Source: Maritalea myrionectae DSM 19524
GTDB lineage: Bacteria > Pseudomonadota > Alphaproteobacteria > Rhizobiales > Devosiaceae
Assembly (NCBI RefSeq): GCF_000423365.1
Contig: NZ_AUHV01000003.1
Location: forward strand, 930,001-994,000
Reading direction: 5' to 3'
Length of the DNA stretch: 64,000 bases
In this document: in pieces, positions 1 through 8,494 of the stretch
Numbering within the stretch: position 1 is the first letter of the stretch
How the letters are laid out: every line of letters starts with the position of its first letter
Position numbers and translations under genes: made by a program
The notes under the pieces: model-generated
The model's input: only the letters and a program-made list of their open reading frames with translations
The model's database searches: none
Told to the model about the DNA's origin: nothing

Positions 1-594
1 AATATTGCGGAACCGCTTTCGACTTACTTTCCGCTTTTGATTGGCTATTTGATCGTTTTCCAAGGCATGTTGTTGGCCGGGGCCATTTATGGCTTCTTGC
101 TGCTCGACGAGAAAGAAGATCACACCTTGGTGGCCATGCAAGTCACCCCCGTCAAACTCAGCCATTTTATCGGCTTCCGCCTGATCACCCCTGCGGTTTT
201 AAGCTTCGTTGCCTTTTTCGGCATGATGTGGATCGTGGACATGCATATACCGCCGCTGTTGCCCGCCATCGCTATTGCCTTTTCCGCGAGCTTCGCCGCC
301 CCGATAACTGCCCTGTTTTACGCAGTCTTTGCGCAAAACAAATTGCAAGGCTTCGGCATTGCCAAATTTACGTCAGTGGCGGGGTGGGTCATTTTGGCGG
401 GCTGGTTTATCCCCCAACCATTTGATTGGCTCGCGGGCATTTTCCCACCCTTTTTCTCCACCAAGGCCTATTGGATGGTGCTTGATGGCAACCCGAATTG
501 GTGGATCGCTATCCTATTGGGGATCGTCGGCCAATCCGCGTTGATTTTGGTGATGCTGTCGATGCTGCGCAAAAACCTGCAGCGCCTCGTTTAG
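1..594 (+). CDS. ABC-2 type transporter permease, C-terminal part (5' end outside window)
   Basis: The frame is open from base 1, so the gene starts before the window; the TTG at 37 is only the first internal start-like codon. About 197 residues are visible. They form several long hydrophobic segments separated by short polar loops, with a cytoplasmic LDEKEDHTL stretch near the start of the visible part and a basic RKNLQRLV tail. This pattern fits the membrane subunit of a drug- or lipid-exporting ABC transporter of the ABC-2 class. The ATPase partner would be expected upstream, outside the window. The stop codon overlaps the gdhA stop on the other strand by four bases. The substrate cannot be told from what is visible. 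The family call is by overall pattern, not by a diagnostic motif. Confidence 0.7.
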   Translation, partial: NIAEPLSTYFPLLIGYLIVFQGMLLAGAIYGFLLLDEKEDHTLVAMQVTPVKLSHFIGFRLITPAVLSFVAFFGMMWIVDMHIPPLLPAIAIAFSASFAAPITALFYAVFAQNKLQGFGIAKFTSVAGWVILAGWFIPQPFDWLAGIFPPFFSTKAYWMVLDGNPNWWIAILLGIVGQSALILVMLSMLRKNLQRLV

Positions 595-1919
595 ATCACG
601 CCATAGGTCAGCATCGCCTCGGCCACCCGCTTAAACCCGGCAATATTCGCACCTTGAATATAGTCGGGTTTATCAGCGTCCTGGGCACATTCAACACAGT
701 CGTGGTGAATTTGCTTCATAATTTTGCGCAGCTTTTTATCAACCTTTTTGGCAGACCAGGACAAGTGCATCGCATTTTGGCTGCGCTCAAGGCCAGAAAC
801 CGCAACGCCCCCCGCATTGGCCGCCTTGGCCGGGGCGATCAAAATACCAGCCTCACGTGCTTGGGCCCGCGCCTCTGCCTCCAGCGGCATGTTTGCCGCC
901 TCGCAAATGATCTTCAGGCTGCCGTCGAGCATTTGGTCCATATCTTCACCGCTCACTTCGTTTTGCGTCGCAGCCGGAATAGCAACATCAAAATCTTCGC
1001 CCCACGGCTTCTTGCCCTCATGATAGCGCACATTCTCACCATCAAAATCGCCTAAAGCGCCATTCTCCATCTCTTTAAGTTGGATAATCTTTTTCAACTC
1101 TTCAGCACTAAATCCGTCATCTTTGACGATATAGCCCTTACTGTCTGACAAGGTGATCACTTTTGCGTCGCGCTCAACCAGCTTTTGCGCGGTATAAAGC
1201 GCCACATTGCCCGCCCCGGACACGGCACACCGTTTGCCATCGATCTCATCATCACGATGGGCCAGCATATTCATCAAAAAATAGACGCAGCCATAACCCG
1301 TGGCTTCCTTACGAACGCAGCTGCCCCCGAACCCGGGGTTTTTGCCCGTCAACACCGCTTCGTGCTGTCCGGTCAATTGCTTGTAAGCGCCGTACAAATA
1401 GCCGATTTCACGATTCCCAACACCGATATCTCCGGCGGGCACATCGCGGTTGGCACCAATATGGGTGTAAAGACCTTGCATAAAGGCCTGGCAAAACCGC
1501 ATCACTTCATGTTCGCTTTTGCCTTTGGGATCAAAGTCTGATCCCCCCTTTCCGCCACCCATCGGCAAGCGGGTCAGCGCATTTTTGAAAGTTTGTTCAA
1601 AGCCCAAAAACTTAAACGTGTCCAACCGCACATTCGGGTGAAAGCGCAACCCACCCTTATAGGGGCCAAGGGCGTTGTTATATTGCACGCGCCAGCCATT
1701 ATTGATCTGCACATTGCCACCGTCATCGAGCCAGGTGACGCGAAACTGGATCACACGATCCGGCACCAAAAGCCGCTCAAAAATGCGCGCGTCGACATAT
1801 TTGTCATGATCGCGGACAAGGGGAACCACTTCATCAGCCACTTCTTTGACGGCTTGATGAAATTCCACTTCCTCAGGCGTTTTCTGTTTTAATGTCTCAA
1901 TAATTTGGTCAATATCCAT
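591..1919 (-). CDS. gdhA: NADP-dependent glutamate dehydrogenase
   Basis: Catalyses reversible reductive amination of 2-oxoglutarate with ammonium and NADPH to glutamate in the cytoplasm. At 442 residues it matches the hexameric small GDH class (about 450). The catalytic lysine is K124 inside PMGGGKGG (119-126); KGGLRFHPNV (88-97) lies in the substrate-binding region, and GAGNVA is the Rossmann dinucleotide loop of the second domain. The N-terminus is as expected, and the ATG follows an AGGAG-type ribosome-binding site (GACAGGAGTTGTTTA on the minus strand). It is a single-gene unit; its stop overlaps the upstream-strand permease stop. Together with gltBD about 9 kb away it gives the cell both the low-affinity and the high-affinity ammonium route. 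Confidence 0.97.
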   Translation of the reverse strand: MDIDQIIETLKQKTPEEVEFHQAVKEVADEVVPLVRDHDKYVDARIFERLLVPDRVIQFRVTWLDDGGNVQINNGWRVQYNNALGPYKGGLRFHPNVRLDTFKFLGFEQTFKNALTRLPMGGGKGGSDFDPKGKSEHEVMRFCQAFMQGLYTHIGANRDVPAGDIGVGNREIGYLYGAYKQLTGQHEAVLTGKNPGFGGSCVRKEATGYGCVYFLMNMLAHRDDEIDGKRCAVSGAGNVALYTAQKLVERDAKVITLSDSKGYIVKDDGFSAEELKKIIQLKEMENGALGDFDGENVRYHEGKKPWGEDFDVAIPAATQNEVSGEDMDQMLDGSLKIICEAANMPLEAEARAQAREAGILIAPAKAANAGGVAVSGLERSQNAMHLSWSAKKVDKKLRKIMKQIHHDCVECAQDADKPDYIQGANIAGFKRVAEAMLTYGVI

Positions 1920-2019
1920 TAAACAACTCCTGTCGCAACGATCGCGTGAAAACGTATGGGGTGATCAAACAACGTGTCGCGTTCGTACAAGGATCAAAAT
2001 CATATCAAACTGAGAGCTT

Positions 2020-3321
2020 ATGAGCCAATCAGCCAGCAAAATCGCCTATGATTTACTCACCGCCGAAGATGATGGGCGCGTATGTAAAGACATTCCCGAA
2101 AAAGCCTGCAATGCCAAAGAGGAAAACTTTGCCATTCATGTCGCCTCGCTCAGCATGAGCAAAATGGCCGATGGCTTGGTCGACCCAAAACTGATCCTGA
2201 GCTGGCTCTTGACCAGCGCAGGCGCCTCAAACGCGCTCATCGGCATGTTGGTACCGGTGCGTGAAGCAGGGGCGCTGCTGCCCCAGCTCTTCACAGCGGG
2301 CTTCATTCGCAGTTTGGCGCAACGCAAATATGCATGGGCACTCGGCGCTTTTGTGCAAGGAGCATCAGCAGCCGGCATGGCGGTCGCCGCCTTTACTTTG
2401 ACCGGCGCAACGCTCGGCATCGCCATCCTTGCGCTGTTGGCCGTGTTGGCACTGGCCCGCTCAATCTGCTCTGTCGCTTACAAGGATGTGCTGGGCAAAA
2501 CTGTCGCCAAGTCCGTGCGCGGCACCGCCACGGGCACCGCCTCCAGCATTGGCGCAGGATTTGTCATCACATTTGCGCTTCTGCTCGCGGTCATGGGCGA
2601 CAATAAAATGCTGATCGTACAAGTTGGCTTGGCGATTGCGGGCCTATTGTGGATTTTTGGCAGTCTCAACTTTTTGCGGCTAGCCGAAGAGAAGGGAGCC
2701 ACGGAAGGCGGCGGCAATCCGCTCACCTTGGCCATCCAAAATGCAGGATCTCTCGCCCGCGACAAGCAGCTCTTTTTGTTTATCCTTACACGCGCGCTGC
2801 TCACCGCCACAGCGCTGGCCCCGCCCTTCCTGGTGGCGCTTTCCGGACGCGTCGGCAACACAGATGTTTTCCAAGGCCTCGGCCTATTGCTGCTGGCCTC
2901 AGCCGGGGCCGGGCTGATGTCCAGCTATATTTGGGGAAGATTGGCTGATCGATCCAGCCGGAAAACATTGGCCCTTGCGGGCCTTATGGGCGGCGTGGCG
3001 CTCAGCTTAAGCGTTGTGGCAGCATGGCTGGGCTGGGTCACGACATGGTTCATCTTGCCGCTGCTGCTGTTTGCCTTGATGATCGCCTATCAGGGTGTGC
3101 GGTTGGGCCGCTCCACCCATTTGGTCGATATGGCTTCAAAAGATCAACGGGCGATTTATACCGCACTAAGCAACACCATTATTGGCGTCGTGCTTCTGGC
3201 GGGGTCAATTTTTGGGGTGATTGGCGATCTGTTTGGGCCGCAAACGGTGATCGGCCTATTCGCCCTTATGTGCTTTGCAGCCGCCATCAGCGCATTGCGC
3301 CTCGAAGAGGTTCAAGATTAG
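2020..3321 (+). CDS. MFS transporter
   Basis: A 433-residue protein with a hydrophilic N-terminal extension of about 45 residues, followed by about twelve hydrophobic segments. It has the typical major-facilitator layout of two six-helix halves, with a polar central loop near residues 225-245. A basic loop with WGRLADRSSRKT in the second half resembles the MFS loop motif between helices. The start at 2020 follows GAGAGCTT. It stands alone between gdhA (divergent) and the tRNA-Val gene. No motif allows a substrate call; export of a small molecule is the usual role, but that is inference. The charged, cysteine-containing N-terminal extension (VCKDIPEKACN) is unusual for the family. Confidence 0.83.
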   Translation: MSQSASKIAYDLLTAEDDGRVCKDIPEKACNAKEENFAIHVASLSMSKMADGLVDPKLILSWLLTSAGASNALIGMLVPVREAGALLPQLFTAGFIRSLAQRKYAWALGAFVQGASAAGMAVAAFTLTGATLGIAILALLAVLALARSICSVAYKDVLGKTVAKSVRGTATGTASSIGAGFVITFALLLAVMGDNKMLIVQVGLAIAGLLWIFGSLNFLRLAEEKGATEGGGNPLTLAIQNAGSLARDKQLFLFILTRALLTATALAPPFLVALSGRVGNTDVFQGLGLLLLASAGAGLMSSYIWGRLADRSSRKTLALAGLMGGVALSLSVVAAWLGWVTTWFILPLLLFALMIAYQGVRLGRSTHLVDMASKDQRAIYTALSNTIIGVVLLAGSIFGVIGDLFGPQTVIGLFALMCFAAAISALRLEEVQD

Positions 3322-3344
3322 CCGCTAAACTGTAAGGAAAAGAA

Positions 3345-3419
3345 TGGTGGGCGTGACTGGGATTGAACCAGTGACCCCTACGATGTCAACGTAGTGCTCT
3401 CCCGCTGAGCTACACGCCC
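3345..3419 (-). tRNA. tRNA-Val (anticodon GAC)
   Basis: On the minus strand the sequence folds as a full cloverleaf. The acceptor stem GGGCGTG pairs with CACGCCC, followed by discriminator A and an encoded CCA (3345-3347). The anticodon stem CTACG/CGTAG encloses the loop TTGACAT with GAC at 3385-3387. The T arm contains GGTTCAATCC. The length with CCA is 75 bases. Neighbours are an MFS gene ending 23 bases away and a desaturase gene starting about 160 bases away. I see no integrase or att-like repeat beside it, so there is no sign that this tRNA has been used as an integration site. Confidence 0.97.
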
Positions 3420-3581
3420 ATCCTTTGCCTGATAAATAAAATCAGTGCGTCGCTGATAGACCATAAAACCAATATGCTGGTCAATAGGTCAAATGCGCAA
3501 TTTTTCACCCCACTGTAAAACTGGACAGATCATTTATAGGCTTGCATACTAACAAGGTTACTGAGGGTATTTGGGTGATAA

Positions 3582-4445
3582 ATGTCTGCCGACCATAAGC
3601 AATTGGCGCGAGAAATTCTCAAAGCGCATCATCGAAAGATTGCATGGCCAACCTTAATTGTGTCGGTCGTTGTTGTGACTATATTTATCACAAACCTCAT
3701 GGCCACATTGTTGGGCAGCTGGCCACTTTGGGCCGCCACCATCATCAGCTTTTTTTGCATTCATGTCAGCTTCGCCATCGCCCACGAAGCCTCACACAAA
3801 ACAATTTCAGGCGGCGGACCCCACCACTGGCTTGATCAAGTGGTTGGCTATACTCACGCATTGATGCTGCTTTATGATTTCCCGACCTTCAAGTTTTTGC
3901 ACCTGCGCCATCATTCCAACACCAATGATCCAGCGCTCGACCCCGATTATTGGATGCAAAACTATTCGCTGGCGACAGGATTTATTTTGGCCCTGTTTGT
4001 GCCCCTCCACTATTTGCGACTGTTCATCCGCGCGGCACACAATAAAGAGCTGCCCTCTAGCTTCGTCACCAAGGCTTATATTCGAATCATTCTCCAGCTT
4101 GTGGTGTTGGTGGCACTTTTGGCCATCGCCCCGATAGAAACATTCTTCCTATGGCTCGGCCCGGCATCGGTCGCCTCGGCCATTATTTCAACGTCTCATC
4201 GGCTGCTGCACGATGCGGAGCAAACGCCAGACCGCACCCGCACCACACGCATCATTCATGGTGAACGGCTTTGGGAATGGGTTATTTGCCCCTTCTTCTG
4301 GATGAACAATCATCATTTTTTGCACCATGAATATCCGCGGCTGCCCTCGTTCACGCACGAGGCCTTATTCTCGCAAGCGCGCGAAAGCCTTGAGGCGGAC
4401 GGCGTCAAAATCACCATTATCAATCCATGGGACAGTGGGCGATGA
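3582..4445 (+). CDS. membrane fatty-acid desaturase family protein
   Basis: Integral-membrane di-iron oxygenase family. The 287-residue protein has the three expected histidine boxes: HEASH at 68-72, HLRHHSNTNDP at about 107-117, and NNHHFLHHEYP near 245-255. Four or more hydrophobic segments lie between the boxes. The histidines bind the two irons that activate oxygen for desaturation or hydroxylation of an acyl or carotenoid-like chain. The stop codon overlaps the next gene by ATGA, so the desaturase and the following alpha/beta hydrolase are probably translated together. The exact substrate is unknown. A lipid-modification role is likely from the family, and the linked hydrolase suggests an ester substrate or product, which is inference. 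Confidence 0.85.
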   Translation: MSADHKQLAREILKAHHRKIAWPTLIVSVVVVTIFITNLMATLLGSWPLWAATIISFFCIHVSFAIAHEASHKTISGGGPHHWLDQVVGYTHALMLLYDFPTFKFLHLRHHSNTNDPALDPDYWMQNYSLATGFILALFVPLHYLRLFIRAAHNKELPSSFVTKAYIRIILQLVVLVALLAIAPIETFFLWLGPASVASAIISTSHRLLHDAEQTPDRTRTTRIIHGERLWEWVICPFFWMNNHHFLHHEYPRLPSFTHEALFSQARESLEADGVKITIINPWDSGR

Positions 4446-5401
4446 ATGCCCGTGCGTCTGATCATGCCTTGCTCGCCGGACTTGATCCAAACAAGCCATT
4501 GCCGCGCAAATCCATTTACAGGTCTTTAAAGGGCCGCCAGCGCATTTGGTCTCTCTACCAGAAATCCATACAAGGCCTTGCCTTCCCAATCCGCCACAAG
4601 ATTGTGCCAACCACATATGGCCAGACGTTTCTGAGCATTGCTGGCAATCCGGAAGCGCCCCCCATCTTTGTCCTGCCTGGCATGTCCATTGCAGGCCCCA
4701 TGATGTTGGAGTTTTTTGCTGAACTACAACGCACCCATTTGCTGATTGCCCCTGACCTGATTGGCCAGCCTGGCCATTCTGAAGACCGTCCTTTCTCACA
4801 CAAAAAGGGCGCCTACGGCCGATGGGCCTTCGAGGTCCTTGACCAACTGGGCATGGATAAGGTGGGCATCGCCTCCGCCAGCTTTGGCGGATCAATCGCC
4901 CTCGAGATGACACATATGGCCCCGGAGCGCGTGGGCAAGCAAGCGCTGGTGGTGCCAGCGGGGCTCACACCGCGCCTCCCCTATTTGAAGCTCTATGCCG
5001 GATTGGCCGCCAATTGGCTGACTTATCGCTGGTGGCCGTTTCATGATGAAACCACCATCAGCCATGACTGGCTGAAACGCATTGCCCGGCCGCTATCGCG
5101 CAGCCTGACACAAGATAATCTGGATTATTTTGATGCGATTATTCGCTACACCGAATTCTGGCGACATCGACCCGCGGGCCCCTTCTCCGCGCACCATTTC
5201 AACCAGGACGTGACCCCGGCATTCGCAATCTTTGCGCAAAAAGACTTTGTCTTCCCCCACGCACCAACATTGGCAAACGCGCAAAAAAGCCTGCCCATGG
5301 CAGAAATGGAAATCCTTGCGGAAAGTGCGCACATGCCATCAGACCAGGACATGCAGCCCCTACACCAGCGCATCAGCGCCTATTTCGACGGAACAATTTA
5401 A
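4442..5401 (+). CDS. alpha/beta hydrolase
   Basis: Alpha/beta-fold hydrolase of about 319 residues. The nucleophile elbow reads SASFGG around residue 150, the acid is in FAQKDFVFP, and the catalytic histidine is in ESAHMPSD near the C-terminus. The oxyanion strand is IFVLPGMS. I chose the ATG at 4442, which overlaps the desaturase stop as ATGA; an in-frame ATG at 4427 would add five residues inside the upstream gene. The overlap points to translational coupling with the desaturase. The stop overlaps the convergent cpdR stop by four bases. The substrate is unknown; esterase or lipase-type activity is the family expectation. Confidence 0.83.
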   Translation: MNARASDHALLAGLDPNKPLPRKSIYRSLKGRQRIWSLYQKSIQGLAFPIRHKIVPTTYGQTFLSIAGNPEAPPIFVLPGMSIAGPMMLEFFAELQRTHLLIAPDLIGQPGHSEDRPFSHKKGAYGRWAFEVLDQLGMDKVGIASASFGGSIALEMTHMAPERVGKQALVVPAGLTPRLPYLKLYAGLAANWLTYRWWPFHDETTISHDWLKRIARPLSRSLTQDNLDYFDAIIRYTEFWRHRPAGPFSAHHFNQDVTPAFAIFAQKDFVFPHAPTLANAQKSLPMAEMEILAESAHMPSDQDMQPLHQRISAYFDGTI

Positions 5402-5757
5402 GCGGCCAGCAGCCGCTCCACCTCATCCACCAGATCTTTCAGATGGAACGGTTTAGATAAAACAGAAGCGTCTTTGGGCGCTTCACTGTCGGGGTTAAGT
5501 GCCACGGCAGCAAACCCGGTGATAAACATCACCTTCAAATCGGGGTCCAACTCGGTGGCGCGGCGCGCCAACTCGATACCATCCATTTCCGGCATCACAA
5601 TATCAGACAACAATAAGGTGAAAGGCTCCTCGCGCAGTTTTTCATATGCCGAACGACCATTATCAAAGGCCACAACGTCATACCCCGCACTTGAAAGTGC
5701 GCGCGTTAAAAACTTACGCATGTCGTTATCATCTTCGGCAAGCAAAATGCGACGCAT
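5398..5757 (-). CDS. cpdR: CpdR, single-domain response regulator (ClpXP adaptor)
   Basis: A stand-alone CheY-like receiver of 119 residues with no output domain. The acidic pocket is E8/D9/D10, the phospho-acceptor is D52 in LLLSDIVMPEMDG, and the conserved lysine is in LSKPFH. The segment MFITGFAAVALNPDS and the Ala-Ala C-terminus match alphaproteobacterial CpdR. In Caulobacter, the unphosphorylated form primes ClpXP to degrade cell-cycle substrates such as PdeA, and helps localise the protease for CtrA removal. Phosphorylation through the CckA-ChpT relay switches it off. Here it lies divergent to an N-formylglutamate amidohydrolase gene, an arrangement I associate with Rhizobiales. The kinase and phosphotransferase genes are not in the window. 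Confidence 0.9.
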   Translation of the reverse strand: MRRILLAEDDNDMRKFLTRALSSAGYDVVAFDNGRSAYEKLREEPFTLLLSDIVMPEMDGIELARRATELDPDLKVMFITGFAAVALNPDSEAPKDASVLSKPFHLKDLVDEVERLLAA

Positions 5758-5852
5758 TCTTGATGACCCCTAACCCGATTGCACTGATTCGCGATTTTGC
5801 CCGGATTTCCGGCGCCTATCAAGTGTGTAATTACAATTTGATACGATTATAT

Positions 5853-5866
5853 TGTTTCACGAAACA
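5853..5866. other. 14-bp palindrome resembling a shortened parS
   Basis: TGTTTCACGAAACA lies in the cpdR/N-formylglutamate amidohydrolase intergenic region. It equals the ParB-binding parS consensus with the central GT missing. The left half-site TGTTTCAC is intact. No par genes are in the window, and the spacing change would be expected to harm ParB binding, so the match may be chance. Confidence 0.25.
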
Positions 5867-5956
5867 CCATGTTGCACTGGACCTTTGGTTACATTTTGGG
5901 CAAACTGACAAAGTGCTGCCACCAACAACTCACGCCAAAGCTCACAGGAGAATGGT

Positions 5957-6838
5957 TTGAACTCAGATTTTGCCGATCGGCCTGCATTTGAAACCATTCG
6001 TCCGCGCCTGCAGCGCATGCCGTTTGTGTTTAACTCGGCCCATTCAGGACGCGACTATCCGCAACGTTTTTTGGACATGACGCGGCTGGATAATTTGTCT
6101 ATCCGCCAATCTGAAGACGCCTATGTCGATGAATTGTTTGAACGCGCACCCCATATGGGCGCCCTGATGTTGCGTGCGCACTTCCCGCGCGCCTATTTGG
6201 ACGTGAACCGCGAGCCCTATGAGCTTGACCCCAAAATGTTTCACGAGCCATTGGCCCCCAATTACAACACCGCATCGCCACGCGTTGCCGCTGGCTTGGG
6301 CACAATCGCGAAAATCGTGGCAGAGCGCAAACCCATCTATCGTGAAAAGCTAAGCCATGATGATGCGATGATGCGCATTGAGGGCATTTACAAGCCCTAC
6401 CACAACACGTTGCAAACCTTGCTCACCCAAACGCTTAATCGATTTGGCGTCGGCGTGCTGATTGATTGTCATTCCATGCCCAATCTCGATAAATCCGGCA
6501 ATGCAAATGCCCCTGATATCGTTTTGGGCGACCGCCACGGCAGCGCGTGCCATCCAATTTTGGTGGAACTGACGGATACTTTATTCACCACCGCAGGCCT
6601 GAAAGTGGCCCGCAACCGCCCTTATGCGGGCGGTTTCGTCACCAAGGCCTATGGCCAGCCGCACAACAATATCCATGCGCTGCAAATCGAAATTGGCCGT
6701 CACCTCTATATGAATGAAGTTACTTTGGAAAAATCCGAAAACTTTGCGGCCATTCAAACGATCCTGCAAAAGCTGATCGCGCTTTACGCGCGTTTGGATT
6801 TGAACGAATTGCTTGATCAAAAGCTCGCCGCCGAATAA
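5957..6838 (+). CDS. N-formylglutamate amidohydrolase family protein
   Basis: Zinc-dependent hydrolase family that releases formate from N-formylglutamate, the last step of one histidine-degradation route. The 293-residue protein has FNSAHSGRDYP at about 24-34, AHFPRAYLDVNREP in the first third, and LIDCHSMP in the middle, which supply the expected metal and active-site histidines and acids. The start is TTG at 5957, preceded by AGGAG at 5946-5950 with a six-base gap. The ATG at 5952 opens only a two-codon frame. No other hut genes are nearby, so a role outside histidine breakdown is possible. Downstream neighbour hisN is separated by about 290 bases. Confidence 0.87.
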   Translation: MNSDFADRPAFETIRPRLQRMPFVFNSAHSGRDYPQRFLDMTRLDNLSIRQSEDAYVDELFERAPHMGALMLRAHFPRAYLDVNREPYELDPKMFHEPLAPNYNTASPRVAAGLGTIAKIVAERKPIYREKLSHDDAMMRIEGIYKPYHNTLQTLLTQTLNRFGVGVLIDCHSMPNLDKSGNANAPDIVLGDRHGSACHPILVELTDTLFTTAGLKVARNRPYAGGFVTKAYGQPHNNIHALQIEIGRHLYMNEVTLEKSENFAAIQTILQKLIALYARLDLNELLDQKLAAE

Positions 6839-6867
6839 ACCCCAAATCAGAGCCTGTCGCGAAAAAG

Positions 6868-6885
6868 GGGCCGCCAAAGCGGCCC
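6868..6885. other. GC-rich hairpin after N-formylglutamate amidohydrolase gene
   Basis: A perfect seven-base-pair stem GGGCCGC/GCGGCCC with a CAAA loop lies 30 bases past the stop codon. On the plus strand it is followed by AAAG rather than a T-run, so it is a poor intrinsic terminator there. The A-run before it would give a T-run on the minus strand, where no gene is being read. It may protect the 3' end or work with Rho. Confidence 0.35.
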
Positions 6886-7063
6886 AAAGTCAAGGGAGGA
6901 AACGTCAGCAGCTCAAAGCTGTCAATTGGCGAGCCGCTTATGCATCATGCAATTACTGGGGAGAACTGATCGACCCCGAACTGCAATCGATACAACTACG
7001 ATTATTTAGAAAAGTCTTAATAATTGCAAGTTGTCTCAAAATCTAAGTTAGTTTCAAAAAGTG

Positions 7064-7084
7064 TACAATTTGTTAACAATTGTA
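7064..7084. promoter_or_regulatory. inverted repeat upstream of hisN
   Basis: TACAATT and AATTGTA form seven-base arms around TGTTAAC. The centre itself contains the GTTAAC palindrome. The element ends about 40 bases before the chosen hisN start, inside an A+T-rich stretch that could hold the promoter. It could be a regulator site or simply an AT-rich promoter. I cannot name the binding protein. Confidence 0.3.
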
Positions 7085-7124
7085 TTTTTATGGCACAGCA
7101 GCAAATAAAAGGCAGATAAAACGT

Positions 7125-7946
7125 ATGAATCCGGGCTGGAAAAGCGAAATAAAGGCGAGCGAAATCAATGCGCTAATGTTGGAAGCTGCGTTCGAGGCCG
7201 CCAAAATCACGACATCCTTTTTCCGCAAAGGCATTGCTGTGGAAAACAAGCTTCTTCAGGGCTTCGATCCGGTCACCGAAGCGGACACCCAAGCCGAGGC
7301 AGCGATCCGCACAGTCATAAACGCCTATTTTCCGAATCACGGGATTAGCGGTGAAGAAATGATAGACCAGCAAAGCGATAGCCCGTTTAATTGGGTCATT
7401 GACCCGATTGACGGCACCCGCGCCTTTATCACCGGCCTGCCGGTGTGGGGCACGCTGATCGCGCTGACCTATAAAGGCACACCAATTGCGGGCTTGATGA
7501 GCCAACCTCATATTGGCGAAAACTTCATCGCCATTCAGGGCGAAACCGCCGAACTGCAGCGCGGCGAAACGCAAACGCCGCTTAGAACCAGCCAAATCAC
7601 GCAACTTGATGACGCCCGCATGTTCACCACGTCGCCCCGCATCTTTTTAAGCGCCGAAACGGGCGCCGCCTATGACCGACTGGAAGCAGAAGTTAAACTG
7701 GCCCGCTATGGTTTGGATTGTTATGGCTATGCCATGTTGGCCACCGGCCACGGCGAGCTTGTTGTCGAAGAAGGCCTCAAAAATGTTGATATCGCGGCCA
7801 TGATCCCGCTCATTGAAGAGGCGGGCGGCATCGTCACCACATGGTCAGGCAAATCTGCGGCAAATGGTGGCCAGGTTATCGCTGCAGCCAATCAGGAAAT
7901 TTACGAAGCCGCTTTGGCCTATTTGCAACCGCTGGCGACAGACTAA
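7125..7946 (+). CDS. hisN: histidinol-phosphatase, inositol-monophosphatase family
   Basis: Removes phosphate from L-histidinol phosphate in histidine biosynthesis; Mg2+-dependent, cytoplasmic. Family motifs are DPVTEAD, then GEE, then WVIDPIDGTRAFITGLP. The last is the metal-binding DPIDGT motif in the form typical of HisN rather than of inositol or fructose phosphatases. The C-terminal GLDCYGYAMLATGHGELVVE places the second acidic site. I start at the ATG at 7125 (273 residues, near the usual 260). A TTG 45 bases upstream gives an unlikely extension. It stands alone, with no other his genes nearby. Its stop overlaps the stop of the convergent glycolipid-binding-domain gene. Activity on another sugar phosphate is possible. 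Confidence 0.83.
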   Translation: MNPGWKSEIKASEINALMLEAAFEAAKITTSFFRKGIAVENKLLQGFDPVTEADTQAEAAIRTVINAYFPNHGISGEEMIDQQSDSPFNWVIDPIDGTRAFITGLPVWGTLIALTYKGTPIAGLMSQPHIGENFIAIQGETAELQRGETQTPLRTSQITQLDDARMFTTSPRIFLSAETGAAYDRLEAEVKLARYGLDCYGYAMLATGHGELVVEEGLKNVDIAAMIPLIEEAGGIVTTWSGKSAANGGQVIAAANQEIYEAALAYLQPLATD

Positions 7947-8494
7947 ACCCGCTCAAACAAATGGGGATAGGTGCGCACATAGCCGTGTGCATCCACCTCA
8001 AATTGCGTTTTATATCCGGTTGTCACGCTCTCATAGGCATAGCTTTGCGCCCCGGTGCGCAAATATTTTTGCTGCGCCATAACGGGGTCAAGCTCAAGAT
8101 CGGCAATATAGATCACGTCAGTTGTCGCCGCCTCGCCCTCAGCCAGATTTTTGCGATTAATCGGCAAGCTGTTGGTAAAGGGCGTCGCAAATATATCTAT
8201 ATCGACAGCACCATCCAGCGCGGGCACGCGCACTTCATACCCATTAAGCCAATGCCCCGCATCTGAGCGACGCAAGGAAAGCTGGTGACCATCAAGCAGC
8301 CGCAAATCTGCACGCAGCAATTGCCAATCGGCATCCAGCTCAAGAGCATAATCCAGCGCAAACGCCTCACCTTGTGAGTGACCAATCACTCGCCCCGCCA
8401 CATCGATCAGGGTTGGGGTGAAATTGACTTGCACCCGCTCAAGCCCCTCGGCTTCAAGATGGCGCCAACCCAGTTGGTGATGATGTGTGCTCAT
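7943..8494 (-). CDS. putative glycolipid-binding domain protein (DUF1089-like)
   Basis: A 183-residue soluble protein with no signal peptide. Its composition and the N-terminal WRHLEAEGLERVQV segment, the central DADWQLLRADLRL and the C-terminal QKYLRTGAQSYAYES match the putative glycolipid-binding family known from mycobacterial structure work. The role of this family in proteobacteria is not established. The start codon overlaps the stop of the upstream alpha/beta hydrolase as ATGA (8491-8494), so the two are probably co-translated. The pairing with a lipase-like enzyme agrees with a lipid ligand, but that is inference. The family call rests on pattern recognition without a search. Confidence 0.7.
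   Translation of the reverse strand: MSTHHHQLGWRHLEAEGLERVQVNFTPTLIDVAGRVIGHSQGEAFALDYALELDADWQLLRADLRLLDGHQLSLRRSDAGHWLNGYEVRVPALDGAVDIDIFATPFTNSLPINRKNLAEGEAATTDVIYIADLELDPVMAQQKYLRTGAQSYAYESVTTGYKTQFEVDAHGYVRTYPHLFERV

Noticed and set aside
498-1055. 185-codon plus-strand frame antisense to gdhA
   Set aside because: It overlaps both the permease end and gdhA; low-complexity shadow translation.
3345-3419. tRNA-Val as a possible integration site
   Set aside because: No repeated tRNA 3' end, integrase or change of gene style is visible on either side.
6813-7046. 77-codon plus-strand frame after the N-formylglutamate amidohydrolase gene
   Set aside because: It overlaps the upstream gene's end and the hairpin, has no ribosome-binding site, and its composition is that of non-coding DNA.
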